Part shown: piece after piece, positions 16,572-25,643 of the stretch
Numbering within the stretch: the stretch's first letter is position 1
Layout: each line of letters begins with the position of its first letter
DNA from: Psychrobacter sp. JCM 18900
GTDB lineage: Bacteria > Pseudomonadota > Gammaproteobacteria > Pseudomonadales > Moraxellaceae
Direction: 5' to 3'
DNA length: 34,345 bases
Assembly: GCF_904846625.1 (NCBI RefSeq)
Contig: NZ_CAJHBL010000009.1
Coordinates: forward strand, 1 to 34,345
Position numbers and translations under genes: made by a program
Notes under the pieces: model-generated
What the model was told of the DNA's origin: nothing
The model's database searches: none
What the model saw: only the letters and a program-made list of their open reading frames with translations

Positions 16572-16982
16572 TTACTCATGACAGGAGTTATCGACAAGCG
16601 CGTTTAAAATGCCACATGATGACGCTGGTGCACTACTTGCACATTTCTGGCGCAAAACGGTCAAGTGATGCTTTAAGTGCATCAGTTCTTCCATTCGTAT
16701 TTCCACAGCATGAATGTGCTCATCTAGCAAGTTATTCACATCGCCGCAGTCCTTGTCAGGCGACTCCCAGTATTCAAGTAAGATTCGCACATCATCTAAA
16801 GCCATATCGAGCGTACGGCAATGTAGGATAAATTGTAGACGCTCAATGTGCTCTTCATTATATAAACGATAATTCCCTTCGCTACGAAAAGGCTCGGGTA
16901 ATAAACGCTCTTTTTCATAATAGCGAATGGTTTCTACTGTGGCACCTGTGCGTTTAGCGAGCTCACCAATTTTGATTGTCAT
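16572..16982 (-). CDS. cadR: MerR-family Cd/Pb-responsive regulator CadR
   Basis: 136 residues. The MerR winged helix-turn-helix (IGELAKRTGATVETIRYYEKERLLP) is followed by the dimerisation helix. The metal site of the CadR/PbrR branch is present: Cys79 in KDCGDVNNLLDEH, Cys114 and Cys123 in CGILNAL; a short His/Cys tail (CHE) follows. This branch senses Cd(II), Pb(II) or Zn(II) and twists a promoter with a 19-base spacer into an active shape. It is divergent from cadA, and just such a promoter lies between them, so cadA is its target. Confidence 0.93.
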   Translation of the reverse strand: MTIKIGELAKRTGATVETIRYYEKERLLPEPFRSEGNYRLYNEEHIERLQFILHCRTLDMALDDVRILLEYWESPDKDCGDVNNLLDEHIHAVEIRMEELMHLKHHLTVLRQKCASSAPASSCGILNALVDNSCHE

Positions 16983-17068
16983 AACAACCTCTATGATTTA
17001 AATAATTAAAGTGGCTGTAAAGACTAGCGCTAGAGAAATTAAAATTACGAAACTGTAGATAAATAACC

Positions 17069-17099
17069 TTGACTCTAAAGCCACTATAGGGTTCATAAT
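17069..17099 (+). promoter_or_regulatory. MerR-type cadA promoter/operator
   Basis: TTGACT (17069-17074) and CATAAT (17094-17099) are separated by 19 bases, the over-long spacing that MerR-family activators correct. The imperfect dyad ACTCTAAAGCC-ACTATAGGGT fills the spacer. It lies 25 bases upstream of cadA. Confidence 0.88.
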
Positions 17100-17124
17100 A
17101 TCATTATTCAAAGGGTAAATTATT

Positions 17125-19326
17125 ATGAAATATCATATTGAAGGTATGGACTGTGCCAGTTGCATCGGCAAGATTGAAACAGCTTTGAAACGTATGCCTG
17201 GGGTTTCTGATGTTCAGCTGAATTTCGCTACAGAAACGCTAGAGCTAAATTTAGCCCCTGGTGCGCCGACTCAGGCTAGTGATATCGAAAAAACAATCAA
17301 AAGCCTAGGGTTCGGCATCTCTGCCAATACTGGTCAACAAACTGTATCGGCTATTGATATTGACAGCGACAATCAGATGGCTCCGCAGGATAAGCAATGG
17401 TGGCAAACTCAAAAAGGCAAACAGGTTGTTGGCCTCGGTATTTTGATGGGCAGCGCTTATGCACTGTCACTACTGTTGCCCGCTTATGGGATATGGGTGT
17501 TTGCCATCGCTGTGATTGTAGGCGTTTTTCCATTTGCGCGCAAAGCCTTAGCACTGGCTAAAACAGGTTCATTCTTTTCAATTGAAACGCTGATGTCCGT
17601 CGCCGTGCTTGGCGCACTTATCATTGGTGAAGCTGAAGAGGCCGCAGCAGTTGTCTTTTTGTTCTCAATCGGTGAACTGTTTGAGAGTATCGCTGCTGAT
17701 CGCGCTCGCGCTGGCATCAGAGCCTTATCATCGCTGGTTCCGAAAAGTGCAATTTTACTTGATGCTCAAGGTGGGCAGCGTAACGTTCCAGCGACTTCAT
17801 TACAAGTGAATGACCTTGTGCTGGTGCGTCCTGGAGATAGGGTATCTGCTGATGGTTCCATTGTTCAAGGTGCGTCCAGCCTTGATGATTCGCCCGTGAC
17901 GGGAGAGTCTGTTCCTGTTGCCAAGACGATGGGTGACAATGTATTTGCAGGGTCAATTAACATCGATGGTGTGCTCCAAGTGCGCGTAGAAAAGACAGCC
18001 GCCGATAACACCATTTCGCGCATTATTGAGCTGGTAGAGCAAGCCCAAGCCTCCAAAGCACCCACTGCCCGTTTTATTGAGAAATTCAGTCGCTATTACA
18101 CACCGGCAGTGATGGCTATTGCCGCACTAATTATTATCATTCCACCGTTAGCCATGGGTGGAGATTGGTCGACTTGGTTGTATCGCGGTCTAGCACTGTT
18201 GCTGATTGCCTGTCCCTGTGCTCTTGTACTATCAACACCCGCTGCCATCGCCTCTGGTCTTGCTGTTGGTGCGCGCCGTGGCTTGCTGATCAAAGGCGGT
18301 AGTGCTTTAGAAACTATCGGCCAAGTGAAGACGGTCGCTTTTGACAAGACAGGCACTTTAACTGAAGGCAAACCACGCGTGACCGATGTTGTTGCCTTTA
18401 CACAAGAGGACTCAAGTATTCAAGGTCAGAATTCTCAAGGTCAAGATGAGATATTGGCACTTTTTGCCAGTGTGGAGACTGGTTCTAGTCACCCACTTGC
18501 TGAAGCCATTGTCAGCCATGCTGAAGCCGCTAAAGTTGTTATACCTGTGGCTTCCAAAGCTTCTGCTACTGCGGGTAAAGCGGTACACGCAACTGTCGCG
18601 GAGCGCGCGCTAGCTATCGGTTCGCCTGTTTACGCAGCCGATGAGGCATTGATTTCATCCACACAACAGGCGCAAATTGAGGCGCTGCAAAATGAGGGTA
18701 AGACCGTCTCTGTTCTTTTCGATGAGCAAAACCGTGAAGTGCTTGGATTAATCGCGCTAAGAGACGAATTACGAGACGACGCTCATGAAGGTGTGGCTCA
18801 GCTCAAAGCGATGGGTGTGCGCTCCGTCATGCTAACAGGCGACAACCGCTTAACCGCTCAAGCACTTGCCAGTAATTTAGACGTGGAATGGGAAGCTGAG
18901 CTGTTGCCTGAGGACAAACTGCGCCTGCTTAACGAGATGAAGAACAACCGCAAAATAGCGATGGTTGGTGATGGTATTAACGATGCGCCAGCGCTAGCAA
19001 CTGCCGATGTTGGCATCGCGATGGGTGGTGGTACCGATGTGGCCATTGAGACGGCCGATATCGCATTATTAAAAAGTCGTGTTACGGATATGGCTCATCT
19101 CATCGCACTTTCACGTGCCACCATGCGCAACATTCATCAGAACGTCATTTTCGCTTTGGGTCTCAAAGGCGTCTTTCTGATCACGACCGTATTCGGCATT
19201 ACTGGACTATGGATTGCGGTTCTAGCTGATGCTGGAGCAACAGTGCTCGTTACTCTTAATGCGTTACGTTTACTGCGCTTTAAGGGAGCGCCTCCACTGG
19301 TAAATCCGCCTAAAGTAGTTAAATAA
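17125..19326 (+). CDS. cadA: Cd/Zn/Pb-exporting P1B-type ATPase
   Basis: 733 residues. An N-terminal heavy-metal-associated domain with GMDCASC (Cys10, Cys13) is followed by the membrane helices and the actuator motif TGES. The ion-binding CPC is in helix 6 (residues 363-365, ACPCALVLSTP), the phosphorylated Asp407 in DKTGTLTEG, the nucleotide-binding HP in SSHPLAEA, and the hinge GDGINDAPAL is near the end. CPC with this set is the P1B-2 (CadA/ZntA) pattern, which pumps Cd(II), Zn(II) and Pb(II) to the periplasm. It is driven by the CadR-type promoter directly upstream. The gene is intact, and a 121-base gap separates it from ccmF. Confidence 0.95.
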   Translation: MKYHIEGMDCASCIGKIETALKRMPGVSDVQLNFATETLELNLAPGAPTQASDIEKTIKSLGFGISANTGQQTVSAIDIDSDNQMAPQDKQWWQTQKGKQVVGLGILMGSAYALSLLLPAYGIWVFAIAVIVGVFPFARKALALAKTGSFFSIETLMSVAVLGALIIGEAEEAAAVVFLFSIGELFESIAADRARAGIRALSSLVPKSAILLDAQGGQRNVPATSLQVNDLVLVRPGDRVSADGSIVQGASSLDDSPVTGESVPVAKTMGDNVFAGSINIDGVLQVRVEKTAADNTISRIIELVEQAQASKAPTARFIEKFSRYYTPAVMAIAALIIIIPPLAMGGDWSTWLYRGLALLLIACPCALVLSTPAAIASGLAVGARRGLLIKGGSALETIGQVKTVAFDKTGTLTEGKPRVTDVVAFTQEDSSIQGQNSQGQDEILALFASVETGSSHPLAEAIVSHAEAAKVVIPVASKASATAGKAVHATVAERALAIGSPVYAADEALISSTQQAQIEALQNEGKTVSVLFDEQNREVLGLIALRDELRDDAHEGVAQLKAMGVRSVMLTGDNRLTAQALASNLDVEWEAELLPEDKLRLLNEMKNNRKIAMVGDGINDAPALATADVGIAMGGGTDVAIETADIALLKSRVTDMAHLIALSRATMRNIHQNVIFALGLKGVFLITTVFGITGLWIAVLADAGATVLVTLNALRLLRFKGAPPLVNPPKVVK

Positions 19327-19447
19327 AACCCTTCGAAATCAATTAAAAACTAGAGATAGCAGCAGATTTCGGGGGTGGGTTCTAATAATAAAAATTCCAC
19401 CGCCACAGTAAACTGCAACCGCATTAGAGTAAATAAGGTTAGACCGT

Positions 19448-21496
19448 ATGTTGATTACAGAATTGGGCTATTTTGCCTTGCTTACCGCTTTTGTATTGGC
19501 GTTATTGCAGGTAATTCTGCCAACTATTGGTGTTATTCATAACCAAGTTGCTTGGCAACGACTAGCCCCTAGCTTAGCTTGGGCACAGTTTGCCGCCATG
19601 ATAACGTCATTTGGCGCTTTGATAGCAGGTTTTTATTATAATGATTTTAGCCTCAGTTACGTCGCGCAGCATTCCAATACGCTGTTGCCTTGGTACTATA
19701 AGTTATCGGCGACATGGGGCGGACACGAGGGCTCTTTGCTGCTATGGATGACCATCATGGCCACATGGTGTGCACTGGTATCATACTTTAGTCGCGGCTT
19801 GCCGTTATCAATGCGTGCGCGGGTATTAGTTATTTTGGCCGGTGTACAGTTAATGATGCTAACGATGCTGATATTTACCTCGTCACCGTTTGAGCGTACC
19901 TTACCCAATCTAGCGGTCGATGGCGCTGATTTAAATCCTGTCCTACAAGATTTCGGTCTGATTATTCATCCGCCCATGTTATATATGGGCTATGTGGGTA
20001 TGGTAGTACCTTTTGCATTTTGTATGGCGGCATTGTGGGAAGGGCGTTTAGATGCTGCTTGGACACGCTGGTCACGTCCATGGGCGCTCGCGGCTTGGGG
20101 GTTTTTGACCATTGGTATTGCACTGGGCTCGTGGTGGGCCTACTACGAGCTTGGCTGGGGCGGTTGGTGGTTTTGGGATCCGGTAGAGAATGCCTCGTTT
20201 ATGCCTTGGCTTGTCGGCTTAGCATTGCTGCATTCATTAGCAGTCACTGAAAAGCGCGGGGTGTTTAAAGCATGGACCATTATGCTGGCTATTTTCGCCT
20301 TTGCCTTAAGCTTGCTTGGCACGTTCCTGGTACGCTCTGGAGTCCTTACCTCAGTGCATTCGTTTGCCGCTGATCCGACGCGTGGTTTGGTTATCTTAGC
20401 TATTCTTGGCATTATCATCGGTAGTGGTCTATTAATGTTTGCCGTTCGAGGTTGGCGTTTAACCGTTGAAAGTCAATATCAGCTGATTTCACGTGAGTCC
20501 TTTTTAGTGATCAACAACGCCATCATTTTGATTGCAACCTTAGTGGTGCTGCTCGGCACCCTTTACCCTATTATCGCTGATGCCTTTGGTTTAGGACAAG
20601 TGTCCGTTGGCCCTCCTTATTTTAATGCATTATTTGTACCTTTAACGTGGCTGTTATTAATAGCTATGGGTATGGGCTCAAATATTCGCTGGAAAAAAGA
20701 CACCCGTCCACTACTGGGTATAGGCATGGTCATCGCCGTTAGTAGCTTAGTATTAGCTGCCATTATTACTTACTTTGTTAATCCATCGTCTATGCTTAAT
20801 ATTGGTGTGACTTTAGCCGTTAGCTTTTGGGCACTGCTATGGATGGCAGTTGATTTTAAAGATAAAACTAAGAATGCGCCTAATCTTTTTAACGGTTTGC
20901 GGCAGTTGCGTCTGAGCTATTGGGGTCAACAGACTGCTCATATTGGCGTATTGGTTGCTGTCATTGGCATAGCCTTTACTAGTAGCCTGAGTATTGAGCG
21001 TGACGTAGCAATGGGTATTGGCGATACAGTCAATGTTCAAGGTTACGATTTTGAAGTAACTGAATTTTTTGAAATAAAGGGTAGTAACTTTGATGCAACG
21101 CAAGCGCAAGTCGTGGTATCCAAAGACGGTCGTGAAGTGGCGAAACTGACTCCAGAAAAGCGTACTTATATTATCAGCACGATGCCAACGACTGAAGCCG
21201 CTATTGACCCCAGTCTTATGCGCGATGTTTATGTCGCACTGGGCGAACCTATTGCCGATGGTAGTAACCAATGGGCATTAAGGATTTATGTAAAACCATT
21301 AATTCGCTGGATTTGGTTAGGGGCAATTATCATGGCTCTAGGTGGATTAATTAGTATGCTTGATAAACGATACCGCATCAAAAAAGTTAAAGCTCCGTTG
21401 CTAGTTACTGGTAGTTTGGCTACTGATGGAGTCAATGAGGTAGCTATTGAGCAGGCAATCTCAGCATCGACGATGTCGACACTAAAGGAGAAATAA
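19448..21496 (+). CDS. ccmF: Cytochrome c heme lyase subunit CcmF
   Basis: A 682-residue polytopic membrane protein, slightly longer than the usual 640-660. The WWD heme-handling motif is present (WGGWWFWDPVENASFMPWL, from about residue 237), as are the histidine-rich loops (WGGHEGSLLLW; IIHPPMLYMGYVG) that coordinate heme. A periplasmic domain precedes the last helix. CcmF takes heme from holo-CcmE and, with CcmH and CcmI, attaches it to CXXCH of apocytochrome c. It starts a tight four-gene run ccmF-G-H-I; ccmA-E are not in this window, so it must rely on chromosomal partners. Its place right after cadA is unusual. Confidence 0.95.
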   Translation: MLITELGYFALLTAFVLALLQVILPTIGVIHNQVAWQRLAPSLAWAQFAAMITSFGALIAGFYYNDFSLSYVAQHSNTLLPWYYKLSATWGGHEGSLLLWMTIMATWCALVSYFSRGLPLSMRARVLVILAGVQLMMLTMLIFTSSPFERTLPNLAVDGADLNPVLQDFGLIIHPPMLYMGYVGMVVPFAFCMAALWEGRLDAAWTRWSRPWALAAWGFLTIGIALGSWWAYYELGWGGWWFWDPVENASFMPWLVGLALLHSLAVTEKRGVFKAWTIMLAIFAFALSLLGTFLVRSGVLTSVHSFAADPTRGLVILAILGIIIGSGLLMFAVRGWRLTVESQYQLISRESFLVINNAIILIATLVVLLGTLYPIIADAFGLGQVSVGPPYFNALFVPLTWLLLIAMGMGSNIRWKKDTRPLLGIGMVIAVSSLVLAAIITYFVNPSSMLNIGVTLAVSFWALLWMAVDFKDKTKNAPNLFNGLRQLRLSYWGQQTAHIGVLVAVIGIAFTSSLSIERDVAMGIGDTVNVQGYDFEVTEFFEIKGSNFDATQAQVVVSKDGREVAKLTPEKRTYIISTMPTTEAAIDPSLMRDVYVALGEPIADGSNQWALRIYVKPLIRWIWLGAIIMALGGLISMLDKRYRIKKVKAPLLVTGSLATDGVNEVAIEQAISASTMSTLKEK

Positions 21497-22159
21497 ATGA
21501 CTATGTCGAATAACACTCCTGAGCAAAAAGATAGCCAAAACAGTAAGCAGCGTAACCCAAAGGCAATGAAAAAAAAGCAGATGAAGCTATGGTTCTTAAT
21601 TCCGCTTATCCTCTTTTTTGGTTTGGTAGTTATATTGTACATGCGCTTAGGTAAACCAACAGACATTGTGACCAATACCGCTCTTGAGCGTCCGGTTCCT
21701 GCCTTTGAGCTGCCGTTATTAGCAGATACTACCCGTACTATCACCAATAATAATTTGCCAGATAAGCCGTTTTTACTTAATGTTTGGGGCTCGTGGTGCC
21801 CAACTTGCATTATTGAGCATCCGTTTTTAATGCAACTAGAAGAGCGCGGCATTGATATCGTTGGTGTGAATTATAAGGATGAGATTGGTAATGCGCTCAG
21901 TTACTTAAACCAAGGCGGTGATCCATTTTCTATGTCTATTCAGGATTCATTGGGTCAGTTTGCTCTAGACTTAGGCATAACTGGTGCGCCCGAAACCTTT
22001 GTTGTGGATGGAGATGGCATCATTCGTCAGCATATTGTTGGTGAGATTAATGAAGCCAATTGGCAACAGCGTGTTAAGCCGTGCCTGACCGTACTTAATG
22101 AGGCTAATAAGAACAACGATAGTCCTGATCTCATTCAGGTTGAGGAGATGTGCAAATGA
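21497..22159 (+). CDS. ccmG: Thioredoxin-like CcmG/DsbE
   Basis: 220 residues: a short cytoplasmic part, one membrane anchor (LWFLIPLILFFGLVVILYM, about residues 31-49) and a periplasmic thioredoxin fold. The active site WCPTC lies in NVWGSWCPTCIIEHP, and the family signature GVNYKDE and GAPETFVVDGDG follow. It keeps the cysteines of apocytochrome c, or CcmH, reduced before heme attachment. The ATG directly follows the ccmF stop codon, and AAGGAG in the ccmF end is its ribosome binding site. The first 30 residues (rich in N, Q and K) are longer than in E. coli. Confidence 0.94.
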   Translation: MTMSNNTPEQKDSQNSKQRNPKAMKKKQMKLWFLIPLILFFGLVVILYMRLGKPTDIVTNTALERPVPAFELPLLADTTRTITNNNLPDKPFLLNVWGSWCPTCIIEHPFLMQLEERGIDIVGVNYKDEIGNALSYLNQGGDPFSMSIQDSLGQFALDLGITGAPETFVVDGDGIIRQHIVGEINEANWQQRVKPCLTVLNEANKNNDSPDLIQVEEMCK

Positions 22160-22725
22160 ACGTTACTCGAATAAGAGCTCCTCAAATAAAACTCAATATA
22201 ATTTTAAAACTAGCAAGCTTAATACTAGCGTGTCTGCTTAACATGACGGCAAACGCAGCTATTGACGTATACGATTTTGATTCACCACAGCAAGAAGCTC
22301 AGTATCGTGGATTAATAGAAGAGTTTCGCTGCCCAAAATGCCAAAATCAAAACCTTGCAGCCTCTGATGCACCGATTGCACAGGATCTAAAGCAAAAAGT
22401 CTATGATTTAATTAAAGATAGACGTAGTGATGCTGAAATACGCGCCTATATGCAAGAGCGCTACGGTGACTTTATTAGCTACAAGCCGCCTATGCGACCA
22501 TCGACATGGATCCTATGGTTTTTTCCACCACTATTATTGCTCGTCTTAATTGTTGGTTGGTTTTGGCAAAGTAAACGCCGCCAAGTTGTCGCCCGTGGCC
22601 AAAACGGCGTTACAGTGAACAGTACTGCTGCCTTGACCTCTGCGGAAAAGGCTGAGCTTGATCGTCTATTATCGCAAGCTGAGAATGTCGACCACGATAT
22701 TACTAGCATAGAGGACAAAAAATGA
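22156..22725 (+). CDS. ccmH: CcmH, cytochrome c maturation thiol protein
   Basis: About 189 residues. A signal-like N-terminal segment (residues 12-33) is followed by the periplasmic domain with the reactive pair CPKC in EEFRCPKCQNQNLAASDAPIAQDL, then a membrane helix (WILWFFPPLLLLVLIVGWFW) and a cytoplasmic tail. CcmH reduces or resolves mixed disulfides of apocytochrome c together with CcmG. The start is the ATG overlapping the ccmG stop (ATGA), with GAGGAG 8 bases upstream. The C-terminal tail of about 50 residues is longer than in the short CcmH type; it is not the fused CcmH-CcmI form because ccmI is separate. Confidence 0.93.
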   Translation: MNVTRIRAPQIKLNIILKLASLILACLLNMTANAAIDVYDFDSPQQEAQYRGLIEEFRCPKCQNQNLAASDAPIAQDLKQKVYDLIKDRRSDAEIRAYMQERYGDFISYKPPMRPSTWILWFFPPLLLLVLIVGWFWQSKRRQVVARGQNGVTVNSTAALTSAEKAELDRLLSQAENVDHDITSIEDKK

Positions 22726-24002
22726 CTCTATTTTCTACTTTTGGCTTATTTGTAGCTCTAAGCTTGCTGATTGCTCTTATATTTGCGCTAATTGCTATTA
22801 TGCCATGGCTACGAGCACCGCGTTTGCAGTCCAAACCAATAGACAATCAACTGCTAGATATTAATGTTGCAGTATTTCGCGAACGTTTAGCTGAGCTACA
22901 AACAGATAAAGACAGCGGTACTATTAATAATAGCCATTATCAAAATCAAAAGCTGGAACTGGAGCGTCAGCTATTAGATGCGCAGCGTCAGATAACACCT
23001 ATGGTCACCCCTGATGTCAAAAGCCGTTTAATTGTCGCAGCTTGGATCCCAATATTGGCTGCAATGGCGTACTTACTAATAGGCAATCGTACGCCCGTGT
23101 TTGATTTGTGGACAAGCGAGGACAAAGTAGGACAAGTGGCTGATGACCTATTGACGGCTAAGATTGATAAGCCACCAAAGTGGGCGACTGAAAACGGTCG
23201 TCAGTTGATTAGCGCTATGCAGACCAACGTCCATCGTAACGCTGATGATCCTAATCGCTGGATGCGCCTATCTGAACTTTTCTTATCGATGGAGGCGACT
23301 GACTCTGCGTTAGAAGCCTTATCGCGTGCCTATCGTTTAGCACCTGATAACGAGGAGATTGCTACTACTTATGCTCAGACTAGTTTTTTTGTTAATGAAG
23401 GTCAGTTAGACGCCAATATTCGCCGTCTATTACAAGCTATATTAGCTAAGAATCCGCAGCATGAACGGGCTCAAATGCTCATGGCAATGGGTGAGACTCG
23501 TAGTAGTAACTTTGCCCAAGCGCAAGGTTGGATTAAACGCTTACAAGGCAGCATTGTGGCCAAACCAGGTGATCATACTAAAGCTTTAGCAAGCTTAGAT
23601 GAGTTAAGCAACTACGTTAGCACGCAAGAAAAGCAAGCGCTAGAAGGTATTGACGTGACAGTGAAAATTAACGCTAATTTATTACCGTTAGTGAAAGCTG
23701 ATGATGTGTTGTTTGTTGCGATACGTGACGTTAAAGGAGGTCCACCGTTTGCCGCCAAACGTTTACCCATTAGTATTATCAAGCAAGGTGAGGCTAGTAT
23801 CCGCTTAAGTAATCTTGATGCGATGATGCCAGATCGCACGTTAAATTCAGCTCGTAGTGACAAAACTCAGTTAGCAGTCGTTGCTCGTATTAGTCATAGC
23901 GGTAATGCCATAGCAGAATCAGGCGACTTATCGGGTAATCCTATAATGATTAGCGTTGAACAGACTCAGGTTAATGTTGAAATCAATCAACAGATTCCCT
24001 AA
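22722..24002 (+). CDS. ccmI: CcmI (CycH), apocytochrome c chaperone
   Basis: 426 residues. Two membrane segments (about residues 5-28 and 105-124) flank a cytoplasmic helical loop with the family pattern VAVFRERLAELQTDKDSGTI. The periplasmic C-terminal part has TPR-like repeats (WMRLSELFLSMEATDSALEALSRAYRLAPDNEEIATTYAQ) and a beta-rich end domain. CcmI binds the C-terminus of apocytochrome c and delivers it to the CcmF/H heme ligase. Its ATG overlaps the ccmH stop (ATGA), so the genes are translationally coupled. It is the last gene of the run. Confidence 0.93.
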   Translation: MTLFSTFGLFVALSLLIALIFALIAIMPWLRAPRLQSKPIDNQLLDINVAVFRERLAELQTDKDSGTINNSHYQNQKLELERQLLDAQRQITPMVTPDVKSRLIVAAWIPILAAMAYLLIGNRTPVFDLWTSEDKVGQVADDLLTAKIDKPPKWATENGRQLISAMQTNVHRNADDPNRWMRLSELFLSMEATDSALEALSRAYRLAPDNEEIATTYAQTSFFVNEGQLDANIRRLLQAILAKNPQHERAQMLMAMGETRSSNFAQAQGWIKRLQGSIVAKPGDHTKALASLDELSNYVSTQEKQALEGIDVTVKINANLLPLVKADDVLFVAIRDVKGGPPFAAKRLPISIIKQGEASIRLSNLDAMMPDRTLNSARSDKTQLAVVARISHSGNAIAESGDLSGNPIMISVEQTQVNVEINQQIP

Positions 24003-24143
24003 TAAAAAATTATTACCGTAAGTTTCATAAAACCAGAGCGGTAAGTGGAGCCGTTTATGAAAGTGGCGCGATTAATAATTGTATACCAAAAACATATACG
24101 TTTAACATTGTTCATTGTATAAACATAGATAAAGAAAACAACT

Positions 24144-24851
24144 ATGACTGAATCTACCGACAGATTAGATAGTACTAAATTGAATAGCGTTGAATCGGCT
24201 AGTACTAATATTGCTGACAATAAAGTACCTATAGCTGTGAGTAGTACTCATCAATCGATTGACTCTAAAACCATGAATCATACGCCTAAAGCTATGTACG
24301 TGACTTCAGGCAACTCAATAACACCTAAAGGTAAGTTGGACAAAATGCCAAAAATGGTTGCCAATGGCAGTCGCGCTTTTATCTGGTATTTGTTGGCGAT
24401 AATGGTATTAATACTTGATCAATGGACTAAGTGGTTGGCCCAAACCACATTAGCGTTCAATGACCCCGTACCGGTCATTGAACCATTTCTCAACTGGACA
24501 CTCGCTTATAACTATGGGGCAGCATTTAGCTTTTTAGCCGACGCTGGCGGTTGGCAGAAATGGTTTTTCTCAGGCTTAGCTTTTGTAATGGCTATCTTTT
24601 TAACGGTTTATTTAATCAAAGCGCCACGTGCAGCCAAGCTATTATCTATGGGGTTGGCCTTAATGCTTGGTGGTGCGATTGGCAACTTAATCGATCGTTT
24701 AAGAATTGGTAAAGTGGTTGACTTTATCCATGTGCATTATGCTGATGTATGGAATTATCCTATTTTCAATGTTGCAGATATAGGTGTCTGTGTCGGTGTC
24801 GCATTGATTATAATTGACATGATATTTTTAGAAAGTAAGCGTAATAAATAA
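24144..24851 (+). CDS. lspA: Lipoprotein signal peptidase with N-terminal extension
   Basis: Signal peptidase II, the inner-membrane aspartic protease that removes lipoprotein signal peptides. The core (about residues 72-235) has four membrane helices and the motifs LDQWTKW, NYGAAFSFL, GNLIDRL and NVADIG, which include both catalytic aspartates. The first 70 residues are an extra polar S/T/N-rich tail with no known motif. Internal ATGs at 24345 and 24354 would give a normal-sized enzyme, and the first ATG has only a weak ribosome binding site, so the true start is uncertain. Related genes sit beside cadA/pbrA in other metal islands (pbrC type). With Lnt it completes the lipoprotein pathway on this cargo. 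Confidence 0.9.
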   Translation: MTESTDRLDSTKLNSVESASTNIADNKVPIAVSSTHQSIDSKTMNHTPKAMYVTSGNSITPKGKLDKMPKMVANGSRAFIWYLLAIMVLILDQWTKWLAQTTLAFNDPVPVIEPFLNWTLAYNYGAAFSFLADAGGWQKWFFSGLAFVMAIFLTVYLIKAPRAAKLLSMGLALMLGGAIGNLIDRLRIGKVVDFIHVHYADVWNYPIFNVADIGVCVGVALIIIDMIFLESKRNK

Positions 24852-25096
24852 GCACATTGATGCCGATTATCACAAACAAAATGAACTAGCGTCGTAGTCA
24901 CTCTATACGGAAACATACTTTTTATACTTGAGTATGTTTATAAAATGTGAACTGGAAGATAATGTATGACTGGTATAGGTACTCACTCATTTTAGGTCTT
25001 AAAACTCAATACTTAAAAGCTCTGCGTAGAGCCATTATTATAGAGACATTGAATAATCCATAAATTCTTTATTGATCATAACAAAAGGAAAATACA

Positions 25097-25459
25097 GTGT
25101 CACAGGCTCAGCCAACTATTGAAAAAATTCACAGCCTTAGAAAAAAACAAGAGACAGCGTTAAAAAGTCTTACCCTTATAGGCTATCTAGAAGGCACCTC
25201 TTTCTTATTATTGCTCTTCATCGCCATGCCACTAAAATATATGATGGACATTCCAGAAGGTGTGAAATACATCGGTATGGCACACGGTATGTTGTTTATT
25301 ACCTATATCATAATACTTATAGGCTCAGCTATCAAAATAAAAATGCCTCTTTGGGCAATACCTGCGGGCGTACTCGGCTCACTCTTACCTTTTGGCCCAT
25401 TTATATTCGATCATTTACTAAAAAAGAACTTGCAGGAAAATGTAAGTAAAGAAGCCTAG
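25097..25459 (+). CDS. DUF3817 integral membrane protein
   Basis: 120 residues with a charged start (IEKIHSLRKKQETALKSL) and three membrane segments. The DUF3817 pattern is visible: LIGYLEGTSFLLLLFIAMPLKY, KYIGMAHGMLFITYI, and a final loop SLLPFGPFIFDH. The function of the family is unknown. The GTG start has AAGGAA 6 bases upstream and there is no competing ATG. It follows lspA by about 245 bases and seems to have its own transcript. It is the last intact gene of the cargo. Confidence 0.82.
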   Translation: MSQAQPTIEKIHSLRKKQETALKSLTLIGYLEGTSFLLLLFIAMPLKYMMDIPEGVKYIGMAHGMLFITYIIILIGSAIKIKMPLWAIPAGVLGSLLPFGPFIFDHLLKKNLQENVSKEA

Positions 25460-25643
25460 AACAAGCTCTGCTACAAATGCCACAAACGTATCTTATTACT
25501 CAAGATTATTTTTCCTAACTAAATCACAAGCCGCCATCACTCATCATGGCGACAAATGAATAACATTGAGCAGAAATTAATCACAATAAAACTTTAATTC
25601 AGACCAAGTATGAATAGCCTCACACTCCAGTTACTTTTCGAAC

